Origin: Clostridium sp.
GTDB taxonomy: Bacteria > Bacillota > Clostridia > Lachnospirales > Lachnospiraceae
Length of the DNA: 13,714 nucleotides
Assembly (NCBI GenBank): GCA_023664325.1
Contig: JAMPFS010000065.1
Location: 1-13,714 of the forward strand
Reading direction: 5' to 3'
The notes beneath the pieces are model-generated. The model was not told the origin of the DNA. It did no database searches and saw only the letters and a list, made by a program, of their open reading frames with translations. Positions 1-7,537 of the stretch are shown in pieces. Both the position numbers and the translations under genes were made by a program. The first letter of the stretch is position 1, and each line of letters opens with the position of its first letter.

Positions 1-126
1 AAGCTTATTTTCTGCATGATTTGTGCGAATTATTTTTACCTTTCAGAACTGGAAACAATTCTTATCTACATCAGTCAGCGCCAGACACAAATCCCAACCA
101 TTTCCCATACGCATGTAATTCCATCC
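1..126. other. Non-coding left edge, nothing supported
   Basis: No gene, terminator or RNA is supported here. It lies downstream of the 76-residue minus-strand gene. A plus-strand frame is open from base 1 to a TGA at about 166-168, but it has no start in a convincing context, is not a sequence I recognise and runs into the opposing gene, so it is probably chance. Confidence 0.5.
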
Positions 127-357
127 CTACATGGAAATATTTTTAAGCTCCTGCACAAGCTCCAAATCTGACTGTTTTACTTTCAGATTAGTGAGCAGCG
201 GTTCTTCCCCCGGCTTTTGCACCTTAATCTCAATAATGGTTCCCTCTTCTATCTTACCCGCAAATACAGCCCGTAAAAATGCCATAAATTTCGGATGATT
301 GCCCTCAAATGTATTCTTTGCCTGCATGATTTTCATCATGGATGCCGGATTCATCAT
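127..357 (-). CDS. Conserved-looking small protein, unknown function
   Basis: This encodes a 76-residue soluble protein of unknown function. The N-terminal half is methionine-rich and probably helical (MMNPASMMKIM, then a stretch around NHPKFMAFLRAVF). The C-terminal half looks like beta strands (GTIIEIKVQKPG, then LLTNLKVKQSDLELVQEL). No membrane segment, signal peptide or catalytic motif is visible. Two ATG codons are adjacent (357 and 354). An AGAGG about nine bases upstream supports a start at one of them. It begins 27 bases after the stop of the NYN-LOTUS gene, so it is probably co-transcribed with it. I have an impression of similar small proteins in Lachnospiraceae but cannot name a family. 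Confidence 0.7.
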   Translation of the reverse strand: MMNPASMMKIMQAKNTFEGNHPKFMAFLRAVFAGKIEEGTIIEIKVQKPGEEPLLTNLKVKQSDLELVQELKNISM

Positions 358-384
358 TATTTTCTACCTCTCTTCTCTATTAAT

Positions 385-1662
385 CTATTCCTTCCTCTTA
401 GGCACCAGATTCCGCAGGGAAAAACCCGTCTTTTTCACTGTTTTCTCCCCTGTATTTTCTTCTGACACAGCAACTTCACTTACGTCCTGTAAGCTGCTGA
501 TTTCCTGATTTCCCATAAACGGTTTATTTGTTTTGTATTCATGGGAATCCTTCTGCCTGGCTGTTCTTCCATCCTGCCTGGTTTTGCCTGCCATATCCAC
601 TGATTTTTCCGGTACGACATAGGTATGCCTGCCCTCTAACACAACCTGGAATTTCGTCTCCTCATTAATCAGATCCCGGATCGTCTTATAACCAAATTCA
701 CTTTCATCAAACCCGGCATATTTAAGCTGCAACTGGCTTTTGATTCCACCAAGTTCTGCATGTTTTCCATTCTTCTCTTCCTGCTGCACGATTTCATGGA
801 TAAATGTCTTGATTTCACCCAGTTTTTCCCGATCCGTTTTGCGGTTCTCCTGCACAGAAACCTCTTTACTTCCCAAATCGGCTTTCACCCCGCTGCCCTT
901 TGCTTTCTCCTCCGGCTTTAAATCCTTTCCTTCTTTTGATTCGTTTCCCCATACAGCCCTTTTCGTTCCGACCTTCAGGGAACTTCCGCCAAGCGAAGCC
1001 TTTTTCACCGCTTTACTGTCATTTTCAGCCGTATTTTTCTTCTTTCCTTTTTCGGAATTTGCCTTCCCTCCCTCTTTTTTGCCTTTCTTCAAATGCTCCC
1101 CGGTTTCTTTGGTTTTTCCCAAACTGCTGTTCTTATCCTTTTCTGCCTTTCCCTGCTTTTTATCTTTCTTTTTTTCTGTCTTTTTATTTTTCTCTGCATC
1201 TGCCTGTTTTTTGCTGCCGGTGTTTTCCTCTGCCAACTCATCAAAGTCCAGATACTGGTCGCAAACCTTTTCCAATCTCTTGGAAGCATCTGCTTTCCCA
1301 ATGCCAATCACCTCAATGCCATCCTCCCGGATTCTCTTTACAAGCCCTGTAAAGTCTCCATCCGAGGTTACGATACAGAGCGTGTCAATATTCTTCTGAT
1401 ACAGCAAATCCATAGCATCAATTACCAGCGCAATATCGGACGAATTTTTTCCTGCGCTCGTAGTCAACTGCTGTTTTTGTTCCATCTCATACTCAATGGC
1501 AACGCTATTCCAGCCCTTGACACTGGCATTGTTAATAAAATCTCCATATATCCTTGCGCAGATAATATCTCCACGCTTTTCCAAATACTCCACCATCCGT
1601 TTTGCATAACGGGCGCTGGTATTCTCTGCATCTATCAATAACACTATTTTTCGATCTCTCAT
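385..1662 (-). CDS. NYN-LOTUS (OST-HTH) putative ribonuclease
   Basis: This is a 425-residue protein with a PIN-like NYN domain at about 1-145 (LabA/DUF88 family), a very Lys/Glu/Gly/Ser-rich linker at about 150-275, an OST-HTH/LOTUS domain at about 278-352 and a basic tail. The acidic residues expected of the metal-dependent NYN nuclease fold are present: D11 in LLIDAEN, D76 and D82 in SSDIALVIDAMD, D101 and D103 in TSDGDF. NYN domains are predicted or shown to be RNases, and LOTUS domains bind RNA or partner proteins, so the protein probably cuts or handles RNA in the cytoplasm; its substrate is unknown. An AAGGAA about nine bases before the ATG supports the start. It lies 67 bases after the AraC gene with no clear terminator between, and 27 bases before the 76-residue gene. 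Domain assignment is confident; activity is inferred. Confidence 0.88.
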   Translation of the reverse strand: MRDRKIVLLIDAENTSARYAKRMVEYLEKRGDIICARIYGDFINNASVKGWNSVAIEYEMEQKQQLTTSAGKNSSDIALVIDAMDLLYQKNIDTLCIVTSDGDFTGLVKRIREDGIEVIGIGKADASKRLEKVCDQYLDFDELAEENTGSKKQADAEKNKKTEKKKDKKQGKAEKDKNSSLGKTKETGEHLKKGKKEGGKANSEKGKKKNTAENDSKAVKKASLGGSSLKVGTKRAVWGNESKEGKDLKPEEKAKGSGVKADLGSKEVSVQENRKTDREKLGEIKTFIHEIVQQEEKNGKHAELGGIKSQLQLKYAGFDESEFGYKTIRDLINEETKFQVVLEGRHTYVVPEKSVDMAGKTRQDGRTARQKDSHEYKTNKPFMGNQEISSLQDVSEVAVSEENTGEKTVKKTGFSLRNLVPKRKE

Positions 1663-1729
1663 TTTCTATTTCCTTTCCTAACGGCTATACGAATCCCATC
1701 CTCCGTCCTCTATTCACCAAACACACATT

Positions 1730-2656
1730 TTACGATTCGTCAGCCTTTTTATTGTATTCTTTCCGACCTCTATGATATTCACTCCGATACTGCTTCGGTG
1801 TCTTTCCATGCTTTCCCTTAAATGCCTTAATGAAATGGCTGCAATCTGCAAACCCTGTCTCCTGGCTGATATAATTCAAGTCAAGATTTGTAAACAGCAG
1901 CAAATTTTCTGCCTTACACAGTCTTACAAACTCAATATATTTCTTACAGGACTGTCCATATATCTCCCGGAAACTCTTGGCAAAATAAGAATAACTCATG
2001 TTACATATTTTTGCCAAATCCTCTACCTTGACATTCTCCTCAATATGCCCGTCAATATACTCTGTGATAGAATAAATGGTTTCCTCCTCTCCAAGCAGGG
2101 CAAAAGACTGGTCGGTGTCAAATCCATTATTGCGCCAGCACCGCAAAATAAAGGTAAGCAATTGACACACATAAGACTGTACCATAATGCCATAACCATA
2201 TTCCTGCCTGTGAAGCTCTGTCATGGATTTTGTATAAATCTCCTCTACCGGAAAATCACAAAGTTCCTGTTTCTTAAACCAAAGCTGTGCCTGCGGATTA
2301 TTCTTCGCTGCCCGGAACAATGCACTGAAATGGATTCCATTCAGAGATGTCCATACCTGCCCCGCCGCCGGCGTCAACTGGCTCACATCAAACTTAAGCA
2401 CCCTGTAATTAAGCGGTTCATTCGATACGGCATAAATCGAATGAATCTGATGTGGAAGAAATATTACCAGATCTCCAACCTCTGCCACAAAAGATTGTTC
2501 ATCACAGGTCATCATCGCATTTCCTTCTATAATATATATGATTTCCATAAAATAATGCCAATGGGGATGCACCGGAAATCCCTCTGAGCTGCTTCCCATC
2601 ACAAAACATTCATAAGGCGCATTCAGCCGATCTGTATATTCAAATAAAGCATTCAT
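1730..2656 (-). CDS. AraC-family transcriptional regulator (cupin + HTH)
   Basis: This is a 308-residue one-component regulator. The N-terminal cupin-type sensor (about 15-90) contains the typical HPHWHYFMEIIYIIEG stretch and GDLVIFLPHQIH, as in AraC proteins that sense sugars or other small ligands. A C-terminal AraC double helix-turn-helix covers about 193-295: VEDLAKICNMSYSYFAKSFRE for the first unit and ISQETGFADCSHFIKAFK with KHGKTPKQYR for the second. The open frame extends 28 codons further up to 2740. I chose the ATG at 2656 because GGAGAG lies six bases before it, whereas the upstream ATG has no close Shine-Dalgarno and a candidate promoter overlaps the extension. The ligand and targets are not evident, and no sugar-metabolism gene is adjacent. 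Confidence 0.9.
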   Translation of the reverse strand: MNALFEYTDRLNAPYECFVMGSSSEGFPVHPHWHYFMEIIYIIEGNAMMTCDEQSFVAEVGDLVIFLPHQIHSIYAVSNEPLNYRVLKFDVSQLTPAAGQVWTSLNGIHFSALFRAAKNNPQAQLWFKKQELCDFPVEEIYTKSMTELHRQEYGYGIMVQSYVCQLLTFILRCWRNNGFDTDQSFALLGEEETIYSITEYIDGHIEENVKVEDLAKICNMSYSYFAKSFREIYGQSCKKYIEFVRLCKAENLLLFTNLDLNYISQETGFADCSHFIKAFKGKHGKTPKQYRSEYHRGRKEYNKKADES

Positions 2657-2660
2657 AATT

Positions 2661-2666
2661 CTCTCC
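2661..2666 (-). promoter_or_regulatory. RBS deciding the AraC regulator start
   Basis: GGAGAG on the minus strand lies six bases before the ATG at 2656. A second purine block (AAGAGGAAA) is just upstream. The longer-frame ATG at 2740 lacks an equivalent at normal distance, so the shorter protein is preferred. Confidence 0.65.
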
Positions 2667-2695
2667 AGTTTCCTCTTTACCACATCATCACATGC

Positions 2696-2723
2696 AGTAT
2701 ACATACAGAATAGATTTTTACAA
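2696..2723 (-). promoter_or_regulatory. Candidate promoter of the AraC regulator
   Basis: On the minus strand, TTGTAA (2718-2723), a 16-base spacer and TATACT (2696-2701) resemble a sigma-A promoter. It lies between the radical SAM stop and the preferred AraC start, suggesting the regulator is transcribed separately from the upstream operon. The -35 is weak, and another TATAAT lies further upstream without a good partner. Confidence 0.4.
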
Positions 2724-2781
2724 TTGATTATATCAGACATATTATAAAAATGCTATCGTTTCTTTCCCTGTCGTACACGTT

Positions 2782-4656
2782 TTACAGATGGCTTAGAATC
2801 GTAACCTCTGCATCCTTCGACCATACATTGCACCCCTTATAATCAAACAGACAGTATACAACATCCTGCTCCCCGTTCTTGACACCAACGGACTCCCGCC
2901 GCTTTTCATGGTCTTCCCCCGGTCTGCCATTTTCCAAAATCCAGACCACCGCCTGTTGCGCCACCGGCTCAATATGCATTGCTTTCGCAGCCACCTTAGA
3001 ATCATATCCCGGTTTCAAGAGACGAACCTCTTCCGTTCCCCCTCTTTTAAAGAAATCATGATAGATCTGCCTGGAAATCGGTTCGTCAGGGCTCCATGCA
3101 GGTCTTTTCTTGGCATTTTCCCTCAAATAATAATCATAGGTGAGCAGGCTGTCCAATATTTCCACGGAAAACTTCTCCTGCCGGGGCATGTCCATGCAAA
3201 ATCTCCGCAGCGCATCATACCGCGCTTCCCGCTTAAAACCGATTCCATATAAATGATGAGCCGCATAGTATGCTCCAACCGCCTCAAAAAATGCATAAGG
3301 CGATTCAAAAAACGGAACCAGGTAATATAACACATGCTCAAACTGGGCGCTGTTATAATAGACCTCCACCATCTCTTCCACCTGCTTTAAGGCAAGTATC
3401 TCATCATAAGAGATCCATTTTGTCGAAAGCACCTCATAGGGCTGGCTGTCCTGATATTTCAATCCATAGTTCTCGATCTGCTCACCCATATAGGAACCTT
3501 TGAGTACCTTCAAAAAACCAAGTTGCAGTTGATTTGGCTTCATCGCATACGCATCATTAAATGATTGTTTAAATGTGATAAAATCCTCGTACGGTAATCC
3601 GGCAATCAAATCCAAATGCTGGTGGATATTGTGAAATCCCCGTATTGCAAGCATGTTTTTCTTTAACTTTGCCACATCCATCACCCTGTGGATTTCCTGA
3701 ATCGTAGCCGGATTGGTTGATTGCAAGCCAATTTCCAATTGAATCAGCCCCGGGCGCATTGTCTGAAGCAGCGCAAGTTCCTCCTCTCCAAACAAATCTG
3801 CCGCCACTTCAAAATGAAAATTCGTCACCCCATTGTCATGCTCCGTGATATACTTCCAGATGGCAAGCGCATGAGACTTCCTGCAATTAAAGGTACGGTC
3901 AATGAACTTAACCTGAGGAACATTATGGTCTAAGAAAAACTGCAATTCCCGCTCCACTAACTCCATGCTCCGAAACCGGACACTCCTGTCAATGGAGGAC
4001 AGACAATAACTGCATGAAAAAGGGCATCCACGGCTCGTCTCATAGTAAAGGATCTTATTCTCAAACCTGGATAAATCCTGATAAATAAAGGGAACATCAT
4101 CAAGATGAATCGGCTGTCTCGCCGGATTTTGCCGAATATAATTTCCCTCATCCCGGTACACAATCCCCGGGATATCCGCATACCCCATACCTTTGAAAGC
4201 TCCCATCTCCCCGCTGCCTGCCGTTATTTGCAGCGGCTCATCACAAAAACCTGCCCATCTTTTTACCAGCTCAAAAAATGTTGCTTCTCCCTCACCCTGG
4301 ATAATGCCTTCCACAAAAGAATATTTCTCCAACAGACTTACACTGTCATAACTTACTTCCGGCCCTCCAAGCCAGATATGGGTGTCCGGCGCAACCTTAG
4401 AAAGCTCCTGTGTAATGGTTAGAATTTCGTGAATATTCCAGATATAGCATGAAAATGCAGCTACATCCGCTTTCTCCTGATACAGTGACTGCAAAATCAA
4501 ATCCAGATTGTGGTTAATCGTATATTCCTTTACTTCAATGATCGGAACCAAATCCTGTTCCCGCTTTAATTTTGCCCTCGCATATGCCTCCAAATCATAA
4601 ACAGCCAGATTGGAGTGTACATATTTTGCATTTAATGCAGCCAGGATAATTTTCAT
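2782..4656 (-). CDS. B12-binding radical SAM protein, DUF4080 type
   Basis: This is a 624-residue cytoplasmic iron-sulfur enzyme. An N-terminal cobalamin-binding-like domain (about 1-135) includes HSNLAVYDLEAYAR, WLGGPEVSY and GEGEATFFELV. The radical SAM core (about 200-395) carries C211, C215 and C218 in SRGCPFSCSYC, which would ligate the 4Fe-4S cluster that cleaves S-adenosylmethionine. The C-terminal part (about 400-620) matches DUF4080 in arrangement. The canonical DxHxxG cobalamin-ligand motif is not evident, as is common in this branch, so cobalamin use is uncertain. The substrate is unknown. The open frame extends 38 codons upstream inside the ATPase gene, but the ATG at 4656 has AAGGA eight bases before it and overlaps the previous stop as TGATG, indicating translational coupling. 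Confidence 0.92.
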   Translation of the reverse strand: MKIILAALNAKYVHSNLAVYDLEAYARAKLKREQDLVPIIEVKEYTINHNLDLILQSLYQEKADVAAFSCYIWNIHEILTITQELSKVAPDTHIWLGGPEVSYDSVSLLEKYSFVEGIIQGEGEATFFELVKRWAGFCDEPLQITAGSGEMGAFKGMGYADIPGIVYRDEGNYIRQNPARQPIHLDDVPFIYQDLSRFENKILYYETSRGCPFSCSYCLSSIDRSVRFRSMELVERELQFFLDHNVPQVKFIDRTFNCRKSHALAIWKYITEHDNGVTNFHFEVAADLFGEEELALLQTMRPGLIQLEIGLQSTNPATIQEIHRVMDVAKLKKNMLAIRGFHNIHQHLDLIAGLPYEDFITFKQSFNDAYAMKPNQLQLGFLKVLKGSYMGEQIENYGLKYQDSQPYEVLSTKWISYDEILALKQVEEMVEVYYNSAQFEHVLYYLVPFFESPYAFFEAVGAYYAAHHLYGIGFKREARYDALRRFCMDMPRQEKFSVEILDSLLTYDYYLRENAKKRPAWSPDEPISRQIYHDFFKRGGTEEVRLLKPGYDSKVAAKAMHIEPVAQQAVVWILENGRPGEDHEKRRESVGVKNGEQDVVYCLFDYKGCNVWSKDAEVTILSHL

Positions 4657-6050
4657 CACTTCAATCCTTCCTCTGTCTGTCGTTTTCCTGCAAGATAGTT
4701 GATGAACTGCTGCGCCGTCCGTCCGGAAATGCCGCCGTGGGAAAGCTCCCATTTGTTCGCCTCTGCGCACAACTCCTCCTCTGTCAACAAAATGGACGGA
4801 TTCCGCTTTGCCAGCTCCGTAACAATATGGAAATATTCCTTCTGGCTTGGTTTGGAAAAGCTGATTGTCACACCAAACCGATTCACAAGGGAAAGTTTCT
4901 CCTGCATGGTATCGGAGCGATGCAAACCGTTTGAATTTTCCATATCATTCCGGTCGTTCCATGTCTCTTTAATCAAATGCCTCCGGTTCGAGGTCGCATA
5001 AATCAGCACATTATCCGGTTTTGTCTCTACGCCACCCTCAATGACAGCCTTTAAGAACTTGTATTCAATCTCAAATTCCTCAAAGGATAAATCATCCATA
5101 TAAATGATAAACCGGTAATTGCGGTTTTTTATCATTGAAATCACAGCGGAGAGATCTTTGAACTGATGCTTATAAATCTCAATCATCCGAAGCCCCTGCT
5201 CGTAATATTCATTGATAATCGCCTTAATACAGGTTGATTTACCCGTACCGGAATCACCAAAGAGGAGTACATTATTTGCAGGGCGTCCTTCCACAAAGGC
5301 GGCCGTATTATCAATTAATTTCTGCTTTTGGATTTCATATCCTACCAAATCATCCAAAACTACATTTTCTGTATTGTTGATCGGGAAAATATCCAACGTT
5401 TCCCCCACGTTACGGATACGGAATGCCTTATTTAAGCCAAACATTCCCACTCCATAATCCGCATAGAACCGGGTGACAACCTGGAAAAAAGCATCTGTGC
5501 TATCACATTTTTCCAATCTTTTTGATAAATCCTGCACTTTTACTGATACATTGTAATTATACATGCGCTCTTTTTTCACGATAGCCTTATAGTTGGAGAT
5601 CGTAGAAAAACAATCAATTCCAAGTTCCTTTTCAATCTCGTAAAAGTTGTAGTCAAACAGTTCCTTAAAAATCTTAAAATCATTCCTGGCAAAATGATTC
5701 ACGCTTCCCTCGTTTGCCCCCACCTTCTCACTGGTAAGCGTGAAGGAATTTTCATTTGTCATCAAGACAAAAGTCAGATAATTATGCCATAGATTATCGT
5801 TAAAGCCATAATCCGTTGCCAAATCCAACAGCCTCTTAATCTCCCCGTAGATGCGGGTAATCAGGCTTTCCCTGCTGATATGCTTTTTATCCTTCATCTC
5901 CTCTAACTTGGAAGCGCTAAATGCAGAGGAACTGCCTAAAACATTTTCCTTATACCAGTCAAAATCCTCAAAGATTCCTGCCAGACGTTTTAAAATACTA
6001 TCCTCACCCAAATCTCTGTAAACAATCAGTTTTGAAACCTGCTTATACAT
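4656..6050 (-). CDS. DUF815-family AAA+ ATPase
   Basis: This is a 464-residue predicted P-loop ATPase. A helical N-terminal region of about 225 residues precedes an ATPase core that begins near VVLDDLVGYEIQKQKL. Walker A is GDSGTGKS at 265-272, and Walker B is IIYMDDLSFE with D319 and D320. A sensor-1-like asparagine is seen in IYATSNRR (N355), R391 in NRFG is a candidate arginine finger, and R444 in GGISGRTAQQF is a sensor-2 candidate. This order matches DUF815, an AAA+ family without an established function. No membrane segment is visible. The start has AGAGGG seven bases upstream. The gene follows DUF4317 by 54 bases and its stop overlaps the radical SAM start, so all three are probably one transcript. 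The family call is confident; the cellular role is unknown. Confidence 0.9.
   Translation of the reverse strand: MYKQVSKLIVYRDLGEDSILKRLAGIFEDFDWYKENVLGSSSAFSASKLEEMKDKKHISRESLITRIYGEIKRLLDLATDYGFNDNLWHNYLTFVLMTNENSFTLTSEKVGANEGSVNHFARNDFKIFKELFDYNFYEIEKELGIDCFSTISNYKAIVKKERMYNYNVSVKVQDLSKRLEKCDSTDAFFQVVTRFYADYGVGMFGLNKAFRIRNVGETLDIFPINNTENVVLDDLVGYEIQKQKLIDNTAAFVEGRPANNVLLFGDSGTGKSTCIKAIINEYYEQGLRMIEIYKHQFKDLSAVISMIKNRNYRFIIYMDDLSFEEFEIEYKFLKAVIEGGVETKPDNVLIYATSNRRHLIKETWNDRNDMENSNGLHRSDTMQEKLSLVNRFGVTISFSKPSQKEYFHIVTELAKRNPSILLTEEELCAEANKWELSHGGISGRTAQQFINYLAGKRQTEEGLK
4665..4669 (-). promoter_or_regulatory. RBS deciding the radical SAM start
   Basis: AAGGA on the minus strand, inside the end of the ATPase gene, lies eight bases before the ATG at 4656. 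With the TGATG overlap it supports this start over the ATG 38 codons upstream, whose extension (Arg-rich, beginning MRRGEQMGAF) looks like out-of-frame ATPase sequence. Confidence 0.7.
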
Positions 6051-6104
6051 TCCATTGCCCTCTTTCTAAAGTTTCTCACATATCTTCAACTGTCGTCAGC
6101 CGGC

Positions 6105-7262
6105 TCAATCCATAATCTCACCGGTATCTACATTCATTTTCCGCACATTGATGCCATTGACCTCGACACTGTCGTTGACCTCAATCATTATGTACTGCCT
6201 GCCGTCAATCACCCTGGTTTCCACAAGATCTGTCCGCTCCGGTTTTACCTTAATCACCACATCCGGCATTTTGATATCAAAACTTCTCGTACTCGCCACC
6301 GTTGCTGCCGCAAATTTCGGCTGTTCTTCATTACACACAATGCTGTCGAATGCGGACTCAAACGTCTCGATTGCCTCTGCTTTTACCCCACTGTCTTCTA
6401 ACAGCTTTTTCATCTCCATCTTGTCCAGTTCCGGCGGTTCCGGAGCATCCTTGCGAACTTCCACATACTCATTCAAATTTTCATGTATGGTTTTTACCGT
6501 CTCAAAATCACACTGCGTTCCAAGCGTATTTTCAATAATATCCTGAAAAGTTTCCTGCTGTGCCTTATACGACAACGGCGCGCCACAACCCAATGTCCGG
6601 TCAATAAAATCCTCCTGCATCTGCTCCGAGTTCTTCGTATAATAAAGCAAACCATGTATATCTGTATTTCTGTCATTAAATGCCGGGAACAAAAAGCCAT
6701 GTACCGGGGAAGCTACCACCCAGTCTCTCGTCCTGCTTTCAATCACATTGTTCTTTTCATTATAGGCAAGCCCTGCCTCCGTAAGCTTCACCGGACATAT
6801 ACTGCATAATATATAATCATACACATAATCCGAAGCATCCTCATTTTCCATGCCATCCGCCGTCCGCCCCGGAACATCATATGCCGCATAAATCAAAATG
6901 ATATAATAATTTTCAGGAGCCTGATAGGTCGCAATCACTTTATCGTAAAACTCCTCTAACAGATGATTATCCTCCAACTTGGAATTTTTGAGGCGAAGAA
7001 GAAATTCCTGCGTACCGCCGTCCTTCTCCTGCTCTATTGGAAATTCCATATTCAGCAGATTTTTCCCCAGTGTGCCGGACATCGTATTCTTAAAAATCGT
7101 AAAATATTTAAAATTTTCCTCCTCGGTCAAGGTCAGAAAAGTCTGGGCTAGCTCTGATTTCTTATTCTTTTCTCCATCCACATAACAGCCGCAGATTCTC
7201 GTAATGGTACAATGCTCCGGGCTGAATTGCTTTTTTATTTCATTTATCTCTTTTTTGTTCAT
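6105..7262 (-). CDS. DUF4317 family protein
   Basis: This encodes a 385-residue soluble protein that I recognise as DUF4317, a Firmicutes family of unknown function. Family-like stretches include the start MNKKEINEIKKQF followed by CTITRICGCYVDGEK, YYIILIYAAYDVPG near 118-131, the block YDYILCSICPVKLTEAGL, and WVVASPVHGFLFPAFNDR. The C-terminal end is beta-rich (QYIMIEVNDSVEVNGINVRK). No signal peptide, membrane helix or obvious catalytic motif is seen. AAGGAG lies seven bases before the ATG, behind a strong promoter. It is the first gene of the apparent operon with the DUF815 ATPase and the radical SAM protein. A substrate or partner role beside the ATPase is possible but unproven. Confidence 0.88.
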   Translation of the reverse strand: MNKKEINEIKKQFSPEHCTITRICGCYVDGEKNKKSELAQTFLTLTEEENFKYFTIFKNTMSGTLGKNLLNMEFPIEQEKDGGTQEFLLRLKNSKLEDNHLLEEFYDKVIATYQAPENYYIILIYAAYDVPGRTADGMENEDASDYVYDYILCSICPVKLTEAGLAYNEKNNVIESRTRDWVVASPVHGFLFPAFNDRNTDIHGLLYYTKNSEQMQEDFIDRTLGCGAPLSYKAQQETFQDIIENTLGTQCDFETVKTIHENLNEYVEVRKDAPEPPELDKMEMKKLLEDSGVKAEAIETFESAFDSIVCNEEQPKFAAATVASTRSFDIKMPDVVIKVKPERTDLVETRVIDGRQYIMIEVNDSVEVNGINVRKMNVDTGEIMD

Positions 7263-7299
7263 ATATTTTCTCCTTCGTTTTTGACTATCACGTTTCTAT

Positions 7300-7328
7300 A
7301 TTATATGCCGTTTTCATTTGTTTATCAA
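7300..7328 (-). promoter_or_regulatory. Sigma-A promoter of the DUF4317 operon
   Basis: On the minus strand, TTGATA (7323-7328), a 17-base spacer and a perfect TATAAT (7300-7305) form a near-consensus housekeeping promoter. Predicted transcription begins about 30 bases before the DUF4317 start codon. This is the best-matching promoter in the window. Confidence 0.8.
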
Positions 7329-7384
7329 CAAAATTATTCCTTCCGTACATTCATTTCCATCTCCTAAGTCCAGCCAATATCTAC

Positions 7385-7413
7385 TTGTCTCCCCAAAGCA
7401 CATATGATAAAAT
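7385..7413 (+). promoter_or_regulatory. Candidate promoter of the DUF1189 gene
   Basis: TTGTCT (7385-7390), a 17-base spacer and TAAAAT (7408-7413) resemble a sigma-A promoter diverging from the DUF4317 promoter. The predicted start falls near 7420, at the left arm of the long stem-loop, which would place that structure at the very 5' end of the mRNA. Confidence 0.5.
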
Positions 7414-7416
7414 AAT

Positions 7417-7477
7417 TCCGGCAGGTAAAACAATGGCGTGCCTGTTTGCAGGGCAGGATATTGTTTTATCTGCCGGA
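7417..7477 (+). repeat. Long stem-loop in the DUF1189 leader
   Basis: Arms 7417-7434 (TCCGGCAGGTAAAACAAT) and 7460-7477 pair over 18 positions with a single G-U wobble (7425 with 7469). The 25-base interior contains a smaller CCTG/CAGG hairpin (7441-7444 with 7449-7452). It lies 60 bases upstream of the DUF1189 start codon. No T-run follows, so it is not a standard terminator. It could be a leader RNA structure, a palindromic protein-binding site or a small repeat element. I do not recognise it as a known riboswitch. Confidence 0.7.
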
Positions 7478-7537
7478 TAAACAAACATTAGCCTGAAGGA
7501 CGATAATCCGAACAGGAACATAAGAGGAGAGTTTAAT

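Noticed and set aside
1..6. HindIII site (AAGCTT) exactly at the window start
   Set aside because: It may be coincidence or a cloning or window boundary; one hexamer carries no biological signal.
1..168. Plus-strand frame open from the window edge to a TGA at about 166-168
   Set aside because: It is short, has no recognisable sequence and overlaps the opposing small gene, so an open frame of this length can arise by chance.
740..1641. Several long plus-strand open frames opposite the NYN-LOTUS gene
   Set aside because: They are the complement of the lysine-rich coding stretch, giving Phe/Ser/Pro/Leu-rich translations with no domain and no convincing ribosome binding site.
4657..4770. 38-codon N-terminal extension of the radical SAM protein
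   Set aside because: It lies wholly inside the ATPase coding sequence, and a good ribosome binding site and TGATG coupling mark the start at 4656.
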